Shown here: piece by piece, positions 8,291-16,787 of the stretch
Position numbering within the stretch: the first letter of the stretch is position 1
Layout of the letters: the number at the start of each line of letters is the position of its first letter
Assembly (NCBI GenBank): GCA_029068505.1
Contig: JAIECN010000080.1
Span: 1-32,159 of the forward strand
Direction: 5' to 3'
DNA: 32,159 bases
Source: Alistipes sp.
GTDB taxonomy: Bacteria > Bacteroidota > Bacteroidia > Bacteroidales > Rikenellaceae
Position numbers and translations under genes: made by a program
Notes under the pieces: generated by a model
Databases searched by the model: none
Seen by the model: only the letters and a program-made list of their open reading frames with translations
Told to the model about the DNA's origin: nothing

Positions 8291-9625
8291 TCACAACAGG
8301 GGCGCGAGCAGCCGCAGCAGGTCGCCCGCCGTGCGGCGCCAGGGGGCCGGGCGCCAGGTCTGCGGCTCGATGCGCGTGCAGGACGCCAGGTCGGCGTCGA
8401 ACGTGGCGGCCATGCGGCGGGCCGTTTCGCGGTCGCGGATGAAGGCCGTCACTTCGAGGTTGTCCGTTAGGCTGCGGTAGTCCATGTTGGCCGTGCCGAT
8501 CGAGACCAGGAGGTCGTCGACGATCAGCACCTTGGCATGCAGGAATCCGTTGTCGTAGCGGTAGAGTTCGACGCCTGCGGTAAGCAGGTCTTCGACATAG
8601 GAGTCGGCGACCAGGTCGGTCATGCGCGAGTCGCTGCACGACGGGATCATCGCCTCGACCCGCACGCCGCACCCCACTGCCAGCCGCAGGGCGTCGAGGA
8701 TCAGTGTGGGCGGCATGAAATAGGGCGAACAGAGGCGGATGCGGCGGTGTGCCCGGACGATCGCGGCGGCGAACGCTTCGGCCAGCGTGGCGCGCGAGGC
8801 GCCCTCTTCGGCCCAGGCGATCTGGACGGAGAGCGGTTGGCGGATGGCGTGCGCAGGCGTGAAGAGCGCCGGGTCGAGCCGTTCGCCGCAGGCGGCGGCC
8901 CAGTCGTCGAGAAAGAGACGTTGCAGGTCGGCCACGGCGTCGCCCTCCATGCGCAGATGTTCGTCGCGCCACTTGCCCATAGCGTCGCCGTCGAGGTAGT
9001 ATTCGGCGATGTTGATGCCGCCCAGGTAGGCCACCCTGCCGTCGGTGACCACGATCTTGCGGTGGTTGCGCCGGGCGGCGCGGGGCGTGAACCAGGGGAA
9101 GCGGATCGGGGCGTAGGCCGCCGTGCGGATGCCGGCCCGGCGCATGCGCCGCAGCATCGGCCGGGGCAGGCGCCACGATCCCACGGCATCGTAGATGAGG
9201 CGCACCTCGACTCCGGCGCGCGATTTGCGGATGAGGATGTCGGCGATGGTGCGTCCGATGCGGTCGTCGCGGAAGATGTAGTACTCCATGTGGATGGAGC
9301 GCGTAGCCCGCTGCAAGGAGGCGATCAGGGCCGAGAAAGCGTTGCTTCCGTTGTGCAGCAGTTCGATGCGGTTGCGCGACGTGGGGCGGGTGCCGCAGCC
9401 CTGGGCGATGATCCGGCCCGGCGCGTCGCCCCGGAATGCGGATTTGCGCGGTGTCGGCATGCGGCGCCGGTAGCCTGCCAGCAGATAGAGCAGCGTGCCT
9501 GCGAGGGGCAGCAGCAGGACGATCGCGCTCCACGTCGCGGCCGACGCGGGCGTGCGGTGGCGGCGCGTGATGAAAAGCAGCGCGCAAACGCTCCACAACA
9601 GATGGAAAGCCAACAAAGCAAGCAT
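8291..9625 (-). CDS. cls: Cardiolipin synthase-like phospholipase D family protein, 444 aa
   Basis: This is a membrane enzyme expected to condense two phosphatidylglycerols to cardiolipin. Two N-terminal hydrophobic segments (residues ~1-20 and ~30-51, the second LLLPLAGTLLYLLAGY) match the ClsA layout. Two HKD phospholipase D motifs follow: H188-x-K190...D195 in NHRKIVVTDG and H363-x-K365...D370 in FLHAKVLIVDD, each followed by the usual G-x-x-N region (GGINIAEYY, GTANMDYRS). Length is slightly below the 480 residues common for ClsA because the segment before the first motif is compact. Both active sites look intact. No promoter with TAnnTTTG is evident on the minus strand upstream. PLD families also include other phosphatidyltransferases, so substrate is inferred. 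Confidence 0.88.
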   Translation of the reverse strand: MLALLAFHLLWSVCALLFITRRHRTPASAATWSAIVLLLPLAGTLLYLLAGYRRRMPTPRKSAFRGDAPGRIIAQGCGTRPTSRNRIELLHNGSNAFSALIASLQRATRSIHMEYYIFRDDRIGRTIADILIRKSRAGVEVRLIYDAVGSWRLPRPMLRRMRRAGIRTAAYAPIRFPWFTPRAARRNHRKIVVTDGRVAYLGGINIAEYYLDGDAMGKWRDEHLRMEGDAVADLQRLFLDDWAAACGERLDPALFTPAHAIRQPLSVQIAWAEEGASRATLAEAFAAAIVRAHRRIRLCSPYFMPPTLILDALRLAVGCGVRVEAMIPSCSDSRMTDLVADSYVEDLLTAGVELYRYDNGFLHAKVLIVDDLLVSIGTANMDYRSLTDNLEVTAFIRDRETARRMAATFDADLASCTRIEPQTWRPAPWRRTAGDLLRLLAPLL

Positions 9626-9668
9626 ATCCGCCGTGGGGCATACTCCGTGCCATGCGGTGCGAAAAAGA

Positions 9669-9700
9669 TTTGGAAATTCGGATTTTACTTGTTACCTTTG
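9669..9700 (+). promoter_or_regulatory. greA promoter
   Basis: TTTG at 9669-9672 and TACCTTTG at 9693-9700 are separated by 20 nt, a full Bacteroidota consensus promoter. The leader to the greA ATG at 9805 is about 100 nt, longer than most here. Confidence 0.8.
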
Positions 9701-9804
9701 TCTGAACAAGGATGCAGGGTTCTGGCCGTCAGGCCAGGATTCTTGTTTTTTGCGTTTTTTGCAATCGGGGCGGACGGCCCGTGGAAAGAAATTTATTTTA
9801 CGTT

Positions 9805-10281
9805 ATGGCAAAAGAGATTATTTATCTGACGGCGGAGGGCTACCGGAAGCTCAAGGAAGAACTCGATCACATGCGTTCCGTCGAGCGTCCTGCCATCTCG
9901 GCAGCCATCGCCGAAGCACGCGACAAGGGCGATCTGTCGGAGAACGCGGAATACGATGCGGCCCGCGAGGCCCAGGGGCTGCTGGAGATGCGCATCGCCA
10001 AGATGGAAGATACGATCGCCAATGCGCGGATCATCGACGAGTCGAAGATCGACAAGAGCAAGGTGCAGATATTGAGCAAGGTGACGCTTCTCAACCGCAA
10101 TACGGGCAAGCAGATGGTCTATACGATCGTCGCCGAGCACGAGGCCAACCTGCGCGAGGGCAAGCTGGCGATCGGCACGCCCATCGCCAAGGCGCTGCTG
10201 GGCCACAAGAAGGGCGACTGCGTGGAGGTCGAGGTGCCGGCCGGGACGGTGCATTTCGAGATTCTGGACATCAACATATGA
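9805..10281 (+). CDS. greA: Transcription elongation factor GreA, 158 aa
   Basis: GreA enters the RNA polymerase secondary channel and stimulates cleavage of the 3' end of backtracked RNA. The N-terminal coiled coil spans ~1-75 and carries the acidic tip motif in ARDKGDLSENAEYDAA, where the DLSENAEY acidic residues act with the polymerase. The C-terminal FKBP-like domain follows, with VAEHEANLREGKLAIGTPIA and a final VHFEILDI strand. The ATG at 9805 gives the standard 158-residue length; the track start at 9712 lies inside the leader. It has its own promoter and a hairpin terminator, so it is monocistronic. Confidence 0.96.
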   Translation: MAKEIIYLTAEGYRKLKEELDHMRSVERPAISAAIAEARDKGDLSENAEYDAAREAQGLLEMRIAKMEDTIANARIIDESKIDKSKVQILSKVTLLNRNTGKQMVYTIVAEHEANLREGKLAIGTPIAKALLGHKKGDCVEVEVPAGTVHFEILDINI

Positions 10282-10352
10282 CGACGCGCGGATGCGTCCG
10301 GGCGGCGAAGCCGTCGGGGTGCATGCCTGCATACCTATTTGTCGGTATTTTG

Positions 10353-10383
10353 ACAGGGCTGCCTTGGGGCGGCCCTGTTTTTT
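10353..10383 (+). terminator. Rho-independent terminator of greA
   Basis: The stem acagggctgcc / ggcggccctgt (10353-10363 with 10368-10378, one G-T wobble) closes a ttgg loop and is followed by tttttt. The TTG in the loop also lies 19 nt upstream of the next -7 element. Confidence 0.85.
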
Positions 10384-10393
10384 CATACCTTTG
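10364..10393 (+). promoter_or_regulatory. Promoter of the TonB-dependent receptor gene
   Basis: TACCTTTG at 10386-10393 lies 27 nt before the ATG at 10420. The candidate -33 TTG (10364-10366) falls in the loop of the greA terminator hairpin, with a 19-nt spacer. No operator could be recognised. Confidence 0.7.
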
Positions 10394-10419
10394 CCCGCGA
10401 AACCATTGAAACCCGAATC

Positions 10420-12729
10420 ATGAAGAATATCTTCCTTTCCTTGCTGTTGTTTGGAGCGTCGCTGTGCCGTGCGGTTGCGGCCGAAGCACCTCCCGCACAT
10501 ACCGACGCCAATCTTGTGGGGCATGTCGTCGACCGCGACACCCGCGAGCATCTGCCGTTCGCCGCCGTGGCCGTCGTGGGAACGGTCTACGGCACCGTGA
10601 CCGATGCGTCGGGCCATTATTTTCTAAAGAATCTGCCCGAGGGACCGTGTACGGTCGAGGTGCGTGCGCTGGGCTATGCCACGGTGCAGCAGCAGGTCGT
10701 GCTGCGGGCGCACGAGACCCGCGAGGTCAATTTCGAAGCGGCGGCTTCCGGCATATCGATGGACGAAGTGGTCGTCTCGGCCAGCCGCACCGCCACCCTG
10801 CGGCGCGAGGCGCCCGCGCTGGTGAGCGTGCTGAACGCCGATCTTTTCGAGAAGACCAATTCGGCGTCGCTCGCCGGGGCGCTGTCGTTCCAGCCTGGCG
10901 TGCGTGTGGAGGACGATTGCCAGAACTGCGGCTTCGCGCAGGTGCGCATCAACGGTCTCGACGGTCATTATTCGCAGATTCTGGTCGACTCGCACCCCGT
11001 TTTTTCGGCTCTCACGGGCGTCTACGGCCTGGAGCAGATACCGGCCAACATGATCGAGCGCGTGGAGGTGCTGCGCGGCGGCGGTTCGGCGCTCTACGGT
11101 TCGTCGGCCATAGGCGGCACGATCAACATCATCACGCGCGAACCCTCGCGCAGCTCGGCGTCGCTTTCGCACACCCTCACTTCGATCGGCTGCCGGGGTG
11201 CCTATGACAACAATACGATGCTCAATGCTTCGTATGTAGCCGACAACCGCCGTGCGGGGCTTTGCGTTTTCGGGCAGAACCGCCACCGCTCCGGCTACGA
11301 TCACGACGGCGACGGCTTTACCGAACTGCCCGCCATCCGGTCGCAGTCGGTCGGGCTGCGTTCGTTCCTGCGGACGGGCGCCCGTTCGCGCCTCACGGCG
11401 CAATATCATCATGTGGCCGAATACCGGCGCGGCGGCGATCGGCTCGACCTGCCGCCCCACGAAGCGACGATCGCCGAGCAGACCGACCATTCGATCGACG
11501 GGGGCAGCCTGTCGTTCGACTTCTCGACCTCCGACCGCAGCGACCGGGTGAACCTCTATGCGTCGTTCCAGAACACCTCCCGCAGGAGCTACTACGGATC
11601 GCATCAGGACCCCGATGCTTACGGACGCACGCACGACCTTACGGTGGCGGCCGGCGCACAGTATATCCATGCTTTCGAGAAATTGTGGTTCATGCCCTCG
11701 GAACTTACTGTGGGGGCTGAGTACAACTGCGATGACCTTTCCGACCGGTCGATCGGCTACGGCATGGCGACCGTCCAGACGGTGCACATCGCGGGCGTTT
11801 ATTTCCAGAACGAATGGAAAACGGAAAAGTGGTCGTTGCTTGTCGGCGGGCGGCTCGACAAACATAGTATGGTCGGGCATGCCATCTTCAGCCCGCGCAT
11901 CAACGTGCGCTTCAATCCTACCGAATCGGTCAATCTGCGTGCGAGCTATGCCGGGGGCTATCGTGCGCCGCAGGCTTTCGACGAGGACATGCACATTGCC
12001 GTGGTGGGCGGCGAGCGGGTGCGCATCCGCCTGGCCGAGGGGCTGAAAGAGGAGCGCTCCCACAGCGTGAGCCTTTCGGCCGACCTCTACCGCAAGTTCG
12101 GCAGCGTGCAGACCAACCTGCTGATCGAAGGCTTCTATACCAGTCTCGACGACGTGTTCGCCTTGCGCGACCTTTCCGACCCCACGGACGACGGCATTAT
12201 GATCCGCGAACGGTATAACGGTTCGGGCGCCACGGTTGCGGGCGTCAACATCGAGGGGCGCGCCATCTTCACCCGCTGGTTCGAGTTGCAGGCCGGCATG
12301 ACATGGCAGCGGAGCCGCTACCGGAAGCCCGAATGCTGGAGCGAGGACGAGACCGTCGCTCCGGTGCGGCGCATGTTCCGCACGCCCGACCTCTATGGCT
12401 ATTTTACGGCCGGCATCAAGCCCTGGAGGACGCTTGCCGTCGATCTGACGGGCAGCTGCACGGGCGAAATGCTTGTCCAGCATATGGCCGGATCGGGCAC
12501 CGACCGCGACGTAGCCGTGACGACGCCCCGCTTTTTCGACATGGGGGTCCGCCTGAGCTACGATCTGCGTCTCTACAAGGAGTTTACGATGCAGTTCTAT
12601 GCCGGCGTGCAGAACCTTTTCAATGCTTATCAAAAGGATTTCGACCGCGGTGCCGACCGCGATTCGGGCTATGTTTACGGCCCCTCGCTTCCGCGCAGCT
12701 GGTTCGTCGGGGTCAAATTGAGCTTTTAA
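10420..12729 (+). CDS. TonB-dependent outer-membrane receptor, 769 aa
   Basis: This is a gated outer-membrane transporter energised by TonB-ExbBD. A Sec signal peptide occupies ~1-21. A carboxypeptidase-regulatory-like beta-sandwich (~31-106, VGHVVDRDTREHLPFAAV) is followed by a TonB-box-like MDEVVVSASRT (~114-124). The plug is at ~130-240, with IERVEVLRGGGSALYGSSA and GGTINIITREP. The barrel runs to the terminal Phe (FVGVKLSF). The plug carries a CQNC motif (167-170), and an early barrel segment has an acidic DHDGDGF (294-300) that could bind Ca2+. Size and the absence of a SusD partner argue for a metal-chelate, haem or cobalamin class cargo rather than a glycan, but this is inference. It stands alone between greA and a convergent mdh. 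Confidence 0.92.
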   Translation: MKNIFLSLLLFGASLCRAVAAEAPPAHTDANLVGHVVDRDTREHLPFAAVAVVGTVYGTVTDASGHYFLKNLPEGPCTVEVRALGYATVQQQVVLRAHETREVNFEAAASGISMDEVVVSASRTATLRREAPALVSVLNADLFEKTNSASLAGALSFQPGVRVEDDCQNCGFAQVRINGLDGHYSQILVDSHPVFSALTGVYGLEQIPANMIERVEVLRGGGSALYGSSAIGGTINIITREPSRSSASLSHTLTSIGCRGAYDNNTMLNASYVADNRRAGLCVFGQNRHRSGYDHDGDGFTELPAIRSQSVGLRSFLRTGARSRLTAQYHHVAEYRRGGDRLDLPPHEATIAEQTDHSIDGGSLSFDFSTSDRSDRVNLYASFQNTSRRSYYGSHQDPDAYGRTHDLTVAAGAQYIHAFEKLWFMPSELTVGAEYNCDDLSDRSIGYGMATVQTVHIAGVYFQNEWKTEKWSLLVGGRLDKHSMVGHAIFSPRINVRFNPTESVNLRASYAGGYRAPQAFDEDMHIAVVGGERVRIRLAEGLKEERSHSVSLSADLYRKFGSVQTNLLIEGFYTSLDDVFALRDLSDPTDDGIMIRERYNGSGATVAGVNIEGRAIFTRWFELQAGMTWQRSRYRKPECWSEDETVAPVRRMFRTPDLYGYFTAGIKPWRTLAVDLTGSCTGEMLVQHMAGSGTDRDVAVTTPRFFDMGVRLSYDLRLYKEFTMQFYAGVQNLFNAYQKDFDRGADRDSGYVYGPSLPRSWFVGVKLSF

Positions 12730-12807
12730 TGGATGCTCTGCCGGGCGACCGGTGCAACCCGATTCGTCGGATATGGAAATTACGAATAGGCCGCTGCGAT
12801 TATGAAA

Positions 12808-12840
12808 ATCGCCCCTGCCGTGTGTTGCGGCAGGGGCGAT
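12808..12840. terminator. Hairpin terminator between the receptor gene and mdh
   Basis: A perfect 13-bp stem (atcgcccctgccg / cggcaggggcgat) encloses a 7-nt loop. The minus-strand 3' side reads ttttcata, favouring use by mdh; the + side has ggtttt. It is probably bidirectional. Confidence 0.78.
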
Positions 12841-12939
12841 GGTTTTCAGAAGCGTTCGGCCGACCTTTTCTTCGGCAAGCGGTTCGCGGCTCTTGCGGCA
12901 AGAGGCTTCGAAACCCTCTTGTAGCTCGGCGTCGAACGA

Positions 12940-13881
12940 CTACAATGCTTTGATTTCGCGCAAGATGTCGTTCGTCTTGCGTACGGCAGCGGCCGACTCG
13001 GCGAACTTGCTCTCCTCTTTCTTGGTCAGCTCGATTTCCACGATCTTCTCGATGCCCTTGCGACCGATGATCGCGGGCACGCCGATGCAGATGTCGTTCT
13101 GGCCGTATTCGCCCTCCAGGTAGCACGAGCAGGGGATCAGCTTCTTCTGGTCGTTGAGGATCGCCTCGACCATCATCGATGCGGCGGCGCCCGGAGCATA
13201 CCAGGCCGAGGTGCCGATGAGCTTGGTCAGCGTGGCTCCGCCCACCATCGTGGCGGCGACGGCCTCCTGCAACTTCTTCTTCGATGCGAACTGCGTCACG
13301 GGCACGCCGTTGACGGTGGCTTTCGAGAGCAGCGGGATCATCGTCGTGTCGCCGTGACCGCCGATGACCATGCCGTCGATGTTGTTGATGTTGGCGCGCG
13401 TGGCCTTGGCTAAGTAGCATTTGAAACGCGACGAGTCGAGCGCGCCGCCCATGCCGATGATGCGGTTCTTCGGCAGCCCCGAGGTCTTGAGCGCCAGGTA
13501 GGTAAGCGTATCCATCGGGTTGGCTACCACGATGATGATCGCCCGCGGCGAGTATTTCACGATCTGCTCGATGACGCCCTTCATGATGTTGGCGTTCGTG
13601 CCGATGAGTTCCTCGCGCGTCATGCCCGGCTTGCGGGGGATGCCCGAGGTGATGACCACCACGTCCGAGTTGGCCGTCTTCTTGTAGTCGTTGGTCGCGC
13701 CGGTGAGCTTGGTGTCGAAATCCATCAACGTCGAAGTCTGGTACATGTCCAGCATCTTGCCCTCCGACAAGCCCTCCTTGATGTCGATAAGAACTACTTC
13801 GCTTGCCACTTCGCGGCAAGCCATCACGTTTGCGCAGGTGGCGCCCACGGCGCCGGCTCCTACAACGGTAACTTTAGACAT
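12940..13881 (-). CDS. mdh: Malate dehydrogenase, 313 aa
   Basis: This enzyme interconverts malate and oxaloacetate with NAD(H), in the cytosol, feeding the partial TCA/fumarate route of anaerobic Bacteroidota. The Rossmann glycine motif is GAGAVG at residues 8-13. The substrate loop reads GIPRKPGMTREE, with the Arg that marks malate rather than lactate specificity. The catalytic His is in VIGGHGDTTM. Length and type match the LDH-like MDH group. The ATG at 13881 is unambiguous. No TAnnTTTG motif is clear upstream, and gcvH ends 165 nt before, so co-transcription with gcvH is possible. Confidence 0.96.
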   Translation of the reverse strand: MSKVTVVGAGAVGATCANVMACREVASEVVLIDIKEGLSEGKMLDMYQTSTLMDFDTKLTGATNDYKKTANSDVVVITSGIPRKPGMTREELIGTNANIMKGVIEQIVKYSPRAIIIVVANPMDTLTYLALKTSGLPKNRIIGMGGALDSSRFKCYLAKATRANINNIDGMVIGGHGDTTMIPLLSKATVNGVPVTQFASKKKLQEAVAATMVGGATLTKLIGTSAWYAPGAAASMMVEAILNDQKKLIPCSCYLEGEYGQNDICIGVPAIIGRKGIEKIVEIELTKKEESKFAESAAAVRKTNDILREIKAL

Positions 13882-14046
13882 ATCGTTTCTTCAGTTAAGT
13901 TTGTTTGGCTTCGTTTGCACGGTGCGCGGCTGTTCCGCCCGTTCGCTTCGGGCTGCTGCGTCCGGATTCCGCGCGACGCATAACTTCCCCATACTCCCTT
14001 TGCGGAAAGGGGGTCTCCGGCTTCGGCCGGTCGCGGCGCAGACGGC

Positions 14047-14424
14047 CTAACCGATCAGTTCCTGGTACTTCTCGGGCGTCAGCAGCGCGTCGTAGTCGGC
14101 CGGGTCGGCCACCTTGACCTTCACCAGCCAGCCTTCGCCGTAGGCGTCCTTGTTGACGATCGACGGGTCGGCATCTACGGCCGGGTTGAATTCCACGATC
14201 TCGCCGCCTACGGGCAGGAAAGCGTCGCTCACGGTCTTGACGGCTTCGATCGAGCCGAACACCTCGCCTGCGGCGAGCGTCTCGCCCACGGTAGGCACGT
14301 CGACGAACACGATGTCGCCCAACTGGCTCTGTGCGAAGTCCGTGATGCCTATCACGGCCATGTTGCCCTCAAGACGACACCATTCGTGGTCGCTGGAGTA
14401 TTTCAGATCGGCAGGTACGTTCAT
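14047..14424 (-). CDS. gcvH: Glycine cleavage system H protein, 125 aa
   Basis: GcvH shuttles the aminomethyl group of glycine between the P, T and L proteins on a lipoyl arm. The lipoylated lysine is K63 in GSIEAVKTVSD. The flanking hairpin (ITDFAQSQLGDIVFVDVP, and GEIVEFN) and the terminal motif EKYQELIG are all standard. Length is normal. The other gcv genes are not in the window, so this is a stand-alone gcvH as is common in the phylum. A promoter with TATATTTG lies 29 nt upstream of the ATG. Confidence 0.97.
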   Translation of the reverse strand: MNVPADLKYSSDHEWCRLEGNMAVIGITDFAQSQLGDIVFVDVPTVGETLAAGEVFGSIEAVKTVSDAFLPVGGEIVEFNPAVDADPSIVNKDAYGEGWLVKVKVADPADYDALLTPEKYQELIG

Positions 14425-14452
14425 GGTAACTGGATTTTTTGATTTTCAGTTG

Positions 14453-14482
14453 CAAATATAATTGTTATTTTTTTAACAACAA
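14453..14482 (-). promoter_or_regulatory. gcvH promoter
   Basis: Read on the minus strand, TATATTTG (14460 to 14453) fits TAnnTTTG, with a TTG at 14482-14480 and a 19-nt spacer. The surrounding 40 nt are unusually AT-rich for this genome. Confidence 0.75.
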
Positions 14483-14552
14483 GGATTTTTCCCGAATATT
14501 TATTGGGTCGGATCGGAACAAAAAAGTTCCGATCGGCGGGAAAGGGGCGTTT

Positions 14553-15272
14553 TCAAGCTCTCACGAATTCGATTTCGCGGAAGAGGTATGCGCCGCAGGA
14601 GCCGTCGGCATGGCGCAGGAGCAGTTCGCCCGAAGGGCGCACGCCCTCGATCGTGGCTTCGATGCGGGTGCCGTCGGGGAGAAGGTAGGGCCGGCGTTCG
14701 CCCAGCCGGTACATGCGGTTGCAGTATTCCTCTTGCAGAGCGCTTTTTTCGCCCCGTTCGAGCGATTCGTAGCGGTCGCGGCATTTGCGGAGGAAGGTGT
14801 CGAGCACTTCGGCGCGGTCGAACGTGCGGCCGGCGAGCAGGGCCATCGACACGGGGTTGGGCAGCGCGGGATCGAAAGCCGACTGGTTGACGTTGATGCC
14901 TATGCCGACGATCGTGCGGGCCAGGTGCGCCCCTGCGGAGCAGTGCTCGATCAACATGCCTACCAGTTTGCGGTCGCCGGCATAGATGTCGTTGGTCCAC
15001 TTGATGCGTGTGTCGATGCCGTAACCGGCGAACGTGTCGACGAGCGCCAGGGAGATGGCTTCGGAGAGCATGAATTGCTCGCCCACGGGCAGGAACCGCG
15101 GTTCGAGCACTACGGAGAACGTGAGGTTCTCGCCCTCGGGGCTGTGCCACGTGTGGCCGCGCTGGCCGCGGCCGGCGGTCTGCCGCTCGGCCCACACCAC
15201 GTCGCCGTGGCGGTAGCGGGAATCGCGTGCGTCGTCGTTGGTCGACGTGGTAACAGGAATGCGGAAAACCAC
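14553..15272 (-). CDS. birA: Biotin--[acetyl-CoA-carboxylase] ligase, 239 aa
   Basis: This ligase activates biotin as biotinyl-AMP and attaches it to the lysine of biotin carboxyl carrier proteins. Catalytic motifs are ERQTAGRGQRGHTW (biotin-binding GRGQRG), IKWTNDIYAGDRKLVGML (the KWTND and KLVGML motifs) and IVGIGINVNQ. There is no N-terminal helix-turn-helix, so it is the class I, non-repressor form. The start is a GTG (15272, MVFRIPVTTSTND); no ATG is in frame nearby, and the upstream ATT-AAG-GTG leaves a rarer ATT start as an alternative. It follows purB by 54 nt and is probably co-transcribed with it. Confidence 0.93.
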   Translation of the reverse strand: MVFRIPVTTSTNDDARDSRYRHGDVVWAERQTAGRGQRGHTWHSPEGENLTFSVVLEPRFLPVGEQFMLSEAISLALVDTFAGYGIDTRIKWTNDIYAGDRKLVGMLIEHCSAGAHLARTIVGIGINVNQSAFDPALPNPVSMALLAGRTFDRAEVLDTFLRKCRDRYESLERGEKSALQEEYCNRMYRLGERRPYLLPDGTRIEATIEGVRPSGELLLRHADGSCGAYLFREIEFVRA

Positions 15273-15326
15273 CTTAATCGAGGTAAAAGGTCGCGGACTG
15301 GAAACCGTGCATGGGGTTCCGGCCGT

Positions 15327-16673
15327 TTACTTGAAGATTCCCGTATACGTCGCCGGCGTGAGGGCGTGCAGCTCGGCCTTGACGCTTTCGGCCACGTCGA
15401 GCGTCGAGATGAACTCGGCGATCGTCTCAGCCGTGATGCGGGCATTGGTGCGGGTCAGGGCTTTGAGCGCTTCGTAGGGCTTGGGGTAGCCCTCGCGGCG
15501 CAGGATGGTCTGGATGCCCTCGGCCACCACGGCCCAGTTCTGCTCCAGGTCGCGGTCGAGGGCCTCGCGGTTGAGGATCAGCTTGCCGAGGCCTTTGAGC
15601 AGCGATTGCAGCGCGATGAGCGAGTGGGCGATCGGCACGCCGATGTTGCGCAGCACGGTCGAGTCGGTCAGGTCGCGCTGGAGCCGCGAGACGGGCAGCT
15701 TGGCCGCCAGATGTTCGTAGACGGCGTTGGCGATGCCCAGGTTGCCCTCGGCGTTCTCGAAGTCGATGGGGTTGACCTTGTGGGGCATGGCGCTCGAACC
15801 GACCTCGCCCGCCTTGATCCGCTGCTTGAAATACTCTTCGGAGATGTACATCCACATGTCGCGCGCCAGGTCGATCAGGATCGTGTCGATGCGCTTGAGG
15901 TTGTCGAAGATGGCCGCCAGGTTGTCGTAGTGTTCGATCTGGGTGGTGTACTGCGAGCGGCTCAGCCCCAGTTTCTCGCCCACGAAGCGGTCGGCGAACG
16001 CTGCCCAGTCGATGGCGGGGTAAGCCGCATGGTGGGCATTGAAGTTGCCCGTCGCCCCGCCGAACTTGGCCGGCACGGGGATGTCGTGCAGCATGGCGAG
16101 CTGCTTTTCGAGCCGTTCCACGAAGACCATCATCTCCTTGCCCAGCGTCGTGGGCGAGGCGGGCTGTCCGTGGGTGCGGGCCAGCATCGGCACGGCGCGC
16201 CACTCCTCGGCCAGGGCGGCCAGCTTGTCGCGCACCTCCTCGATGGCAGGGTAATAGACACTGTTGAGGGCATCCTTGAGCGACAGCGGAATCGACGTGT
16301 TATTGATGTCCTGGGAGGTAAGGCCGAAGTGTACGAACTCCTTGCAGTCGTCCAGCCCGAGCGCCTCCATCTTCTCCTTGATGATGTATTCGACGGCCTT
16401 CACGTCGTGGTTCGTGACCGCTTCGATCTCCTTGACCCGCGCGGCGTCGGCGGGCGAGAAGTCGAGGTAGAGCGCACGCAGTGCGGCGAACTTCGAGCGG
16501 TCGACGCCGGCCAGCTGGGGCAGCGGCAGTTCGCACAGGGCGATGAAATATTCGATTTCGACGCGGATGCGGTAGCGGATGAGCGCCTGCTCGGAAAAAT
16601 AATCGGCCAGTTTTTCCGTTTTGTTCCGGTAGCGCCCGTCGACGGGCGAAATGGCGGTCAGAGCATTCAACAT
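15327..16673 (-). CDS. purB: Adenylosuccinate lyase, 448 aa
   Basis: PurB acts twice in purine synthesis, cleaving fumarate from SAICAR and from adenylosuccinate. Family marks are LTAISPVDGRYR near the N-terminus, HFGLTSQDINNTS, ARTHGQPASPTTLGKE (shortened: the catalytic TxHGQ region), and the mobile-loop signature GSSAMPHKVNP. Three in-frame Met codons are possible (16733, 16694, 16673). I prefer 16673 (MLNALTAISPVDG), because the TAAATTTG promoter at 16710-16703 would leave almost no leader for 16694 and lies after 16733. The resulting 448 residues fit the usual length. birA follows downstream. Confidence 0.95.
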   Translation of the reverse strand: MLNALTAISPVDGRYRNKTEKLADYFSEQALIRYRIRVEIEYFIALCELPLPQLAGVDRSKFAALRALYLDFSPADAARVKEIEAVTNHDVKAVEYIIKEKMEALGLDDCKEFVHFGLTSQDINNTSIPLSLKDALNSVYYPAIEEVRDKLAALAEEWRAVPMLARTHGQPASPTTLGKEMMVFVERLEKQLAMLHDIPVPAKFGGATGNFNAHHAAYPAIDWAAFADRFVGEKLGLSRSQYTTQIEHYDNLAAIFDNLKRIDTILIDLARDMWMYISEEYFKQRIKAGEVGSSAMPHKVNPIDFENAEGNLGIANAVYEHLAAKLPVSRLQRDLTDSTVLRNIGVPIAHSLIALQSLLKGLGKLILNREALDRDLEQNWAVVAEGIQTILRREGYPKPYEALKALTRTNARITAETIAEFISTLDVAESVKAELHALTPATYTGIFK

Positions 16674-16702
16674 GATGGGCTTGGTTTTGTTCATTCTGGC
16701 GT

Positions 16703-16710
16703 CAAATTTA
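16703..16710 (-). promoter_or_regulatory. purB -7 element (TAAATTTG)
   Basis: Read on the minus strand, TAAATTTG fits TAnnTTTG and lies 29 nt upstream of the chosen ATG at 16673. The -33 region has only a weak TTATG. It is divergent from the DUF4834-like promoter 31 nt away. Confidence 0.6.
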
Positions 16711-16720
16711 AGACAATAAA

Positions 16721-16749
16721 TTGGATTACGCATAATTTTCTTACCTTTG
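16721..16749 (+). promoter_or_regulatory. Promoter of the DUF4834-like gene and possibly mlaEF
   Basis: TTG at 16721-16723 and TACCTTTG at 16742-16749, with an 18-nt spacer, precede the ATG at 16788 by 38 nt. Confidence 0.72.
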
Positions 16750-16787
16750 CCAATCGGAAACTCCGACCGAACGATACTTTTTCGACC

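Noticed and set aside
7398-9653. 751-aa minus-strand ORF
   Set aside because: It is an antisense/off-frame shadow of the cardiolipin synthase and barrel genes, rich in Arg, Pro, His and Ala, with no domain.
10624-12633. 669-aa minus-strand ORF
   Set aside because: It is antisense to the TonB-dependent receptor and has only compositional residues.
13882-14046. Possible gene between mdh and gcvH
   Set aside because: The 165-nt spacer holds only a small GC hairpin (ccggcttcggccgg) and no supported ORF.
14439-16787. N-terminal ~783 residues of the 918-aa + ORF
   Set aside because: This part is antisense to birA and purB. Only the final 135 residues from 16788 are a real gene.
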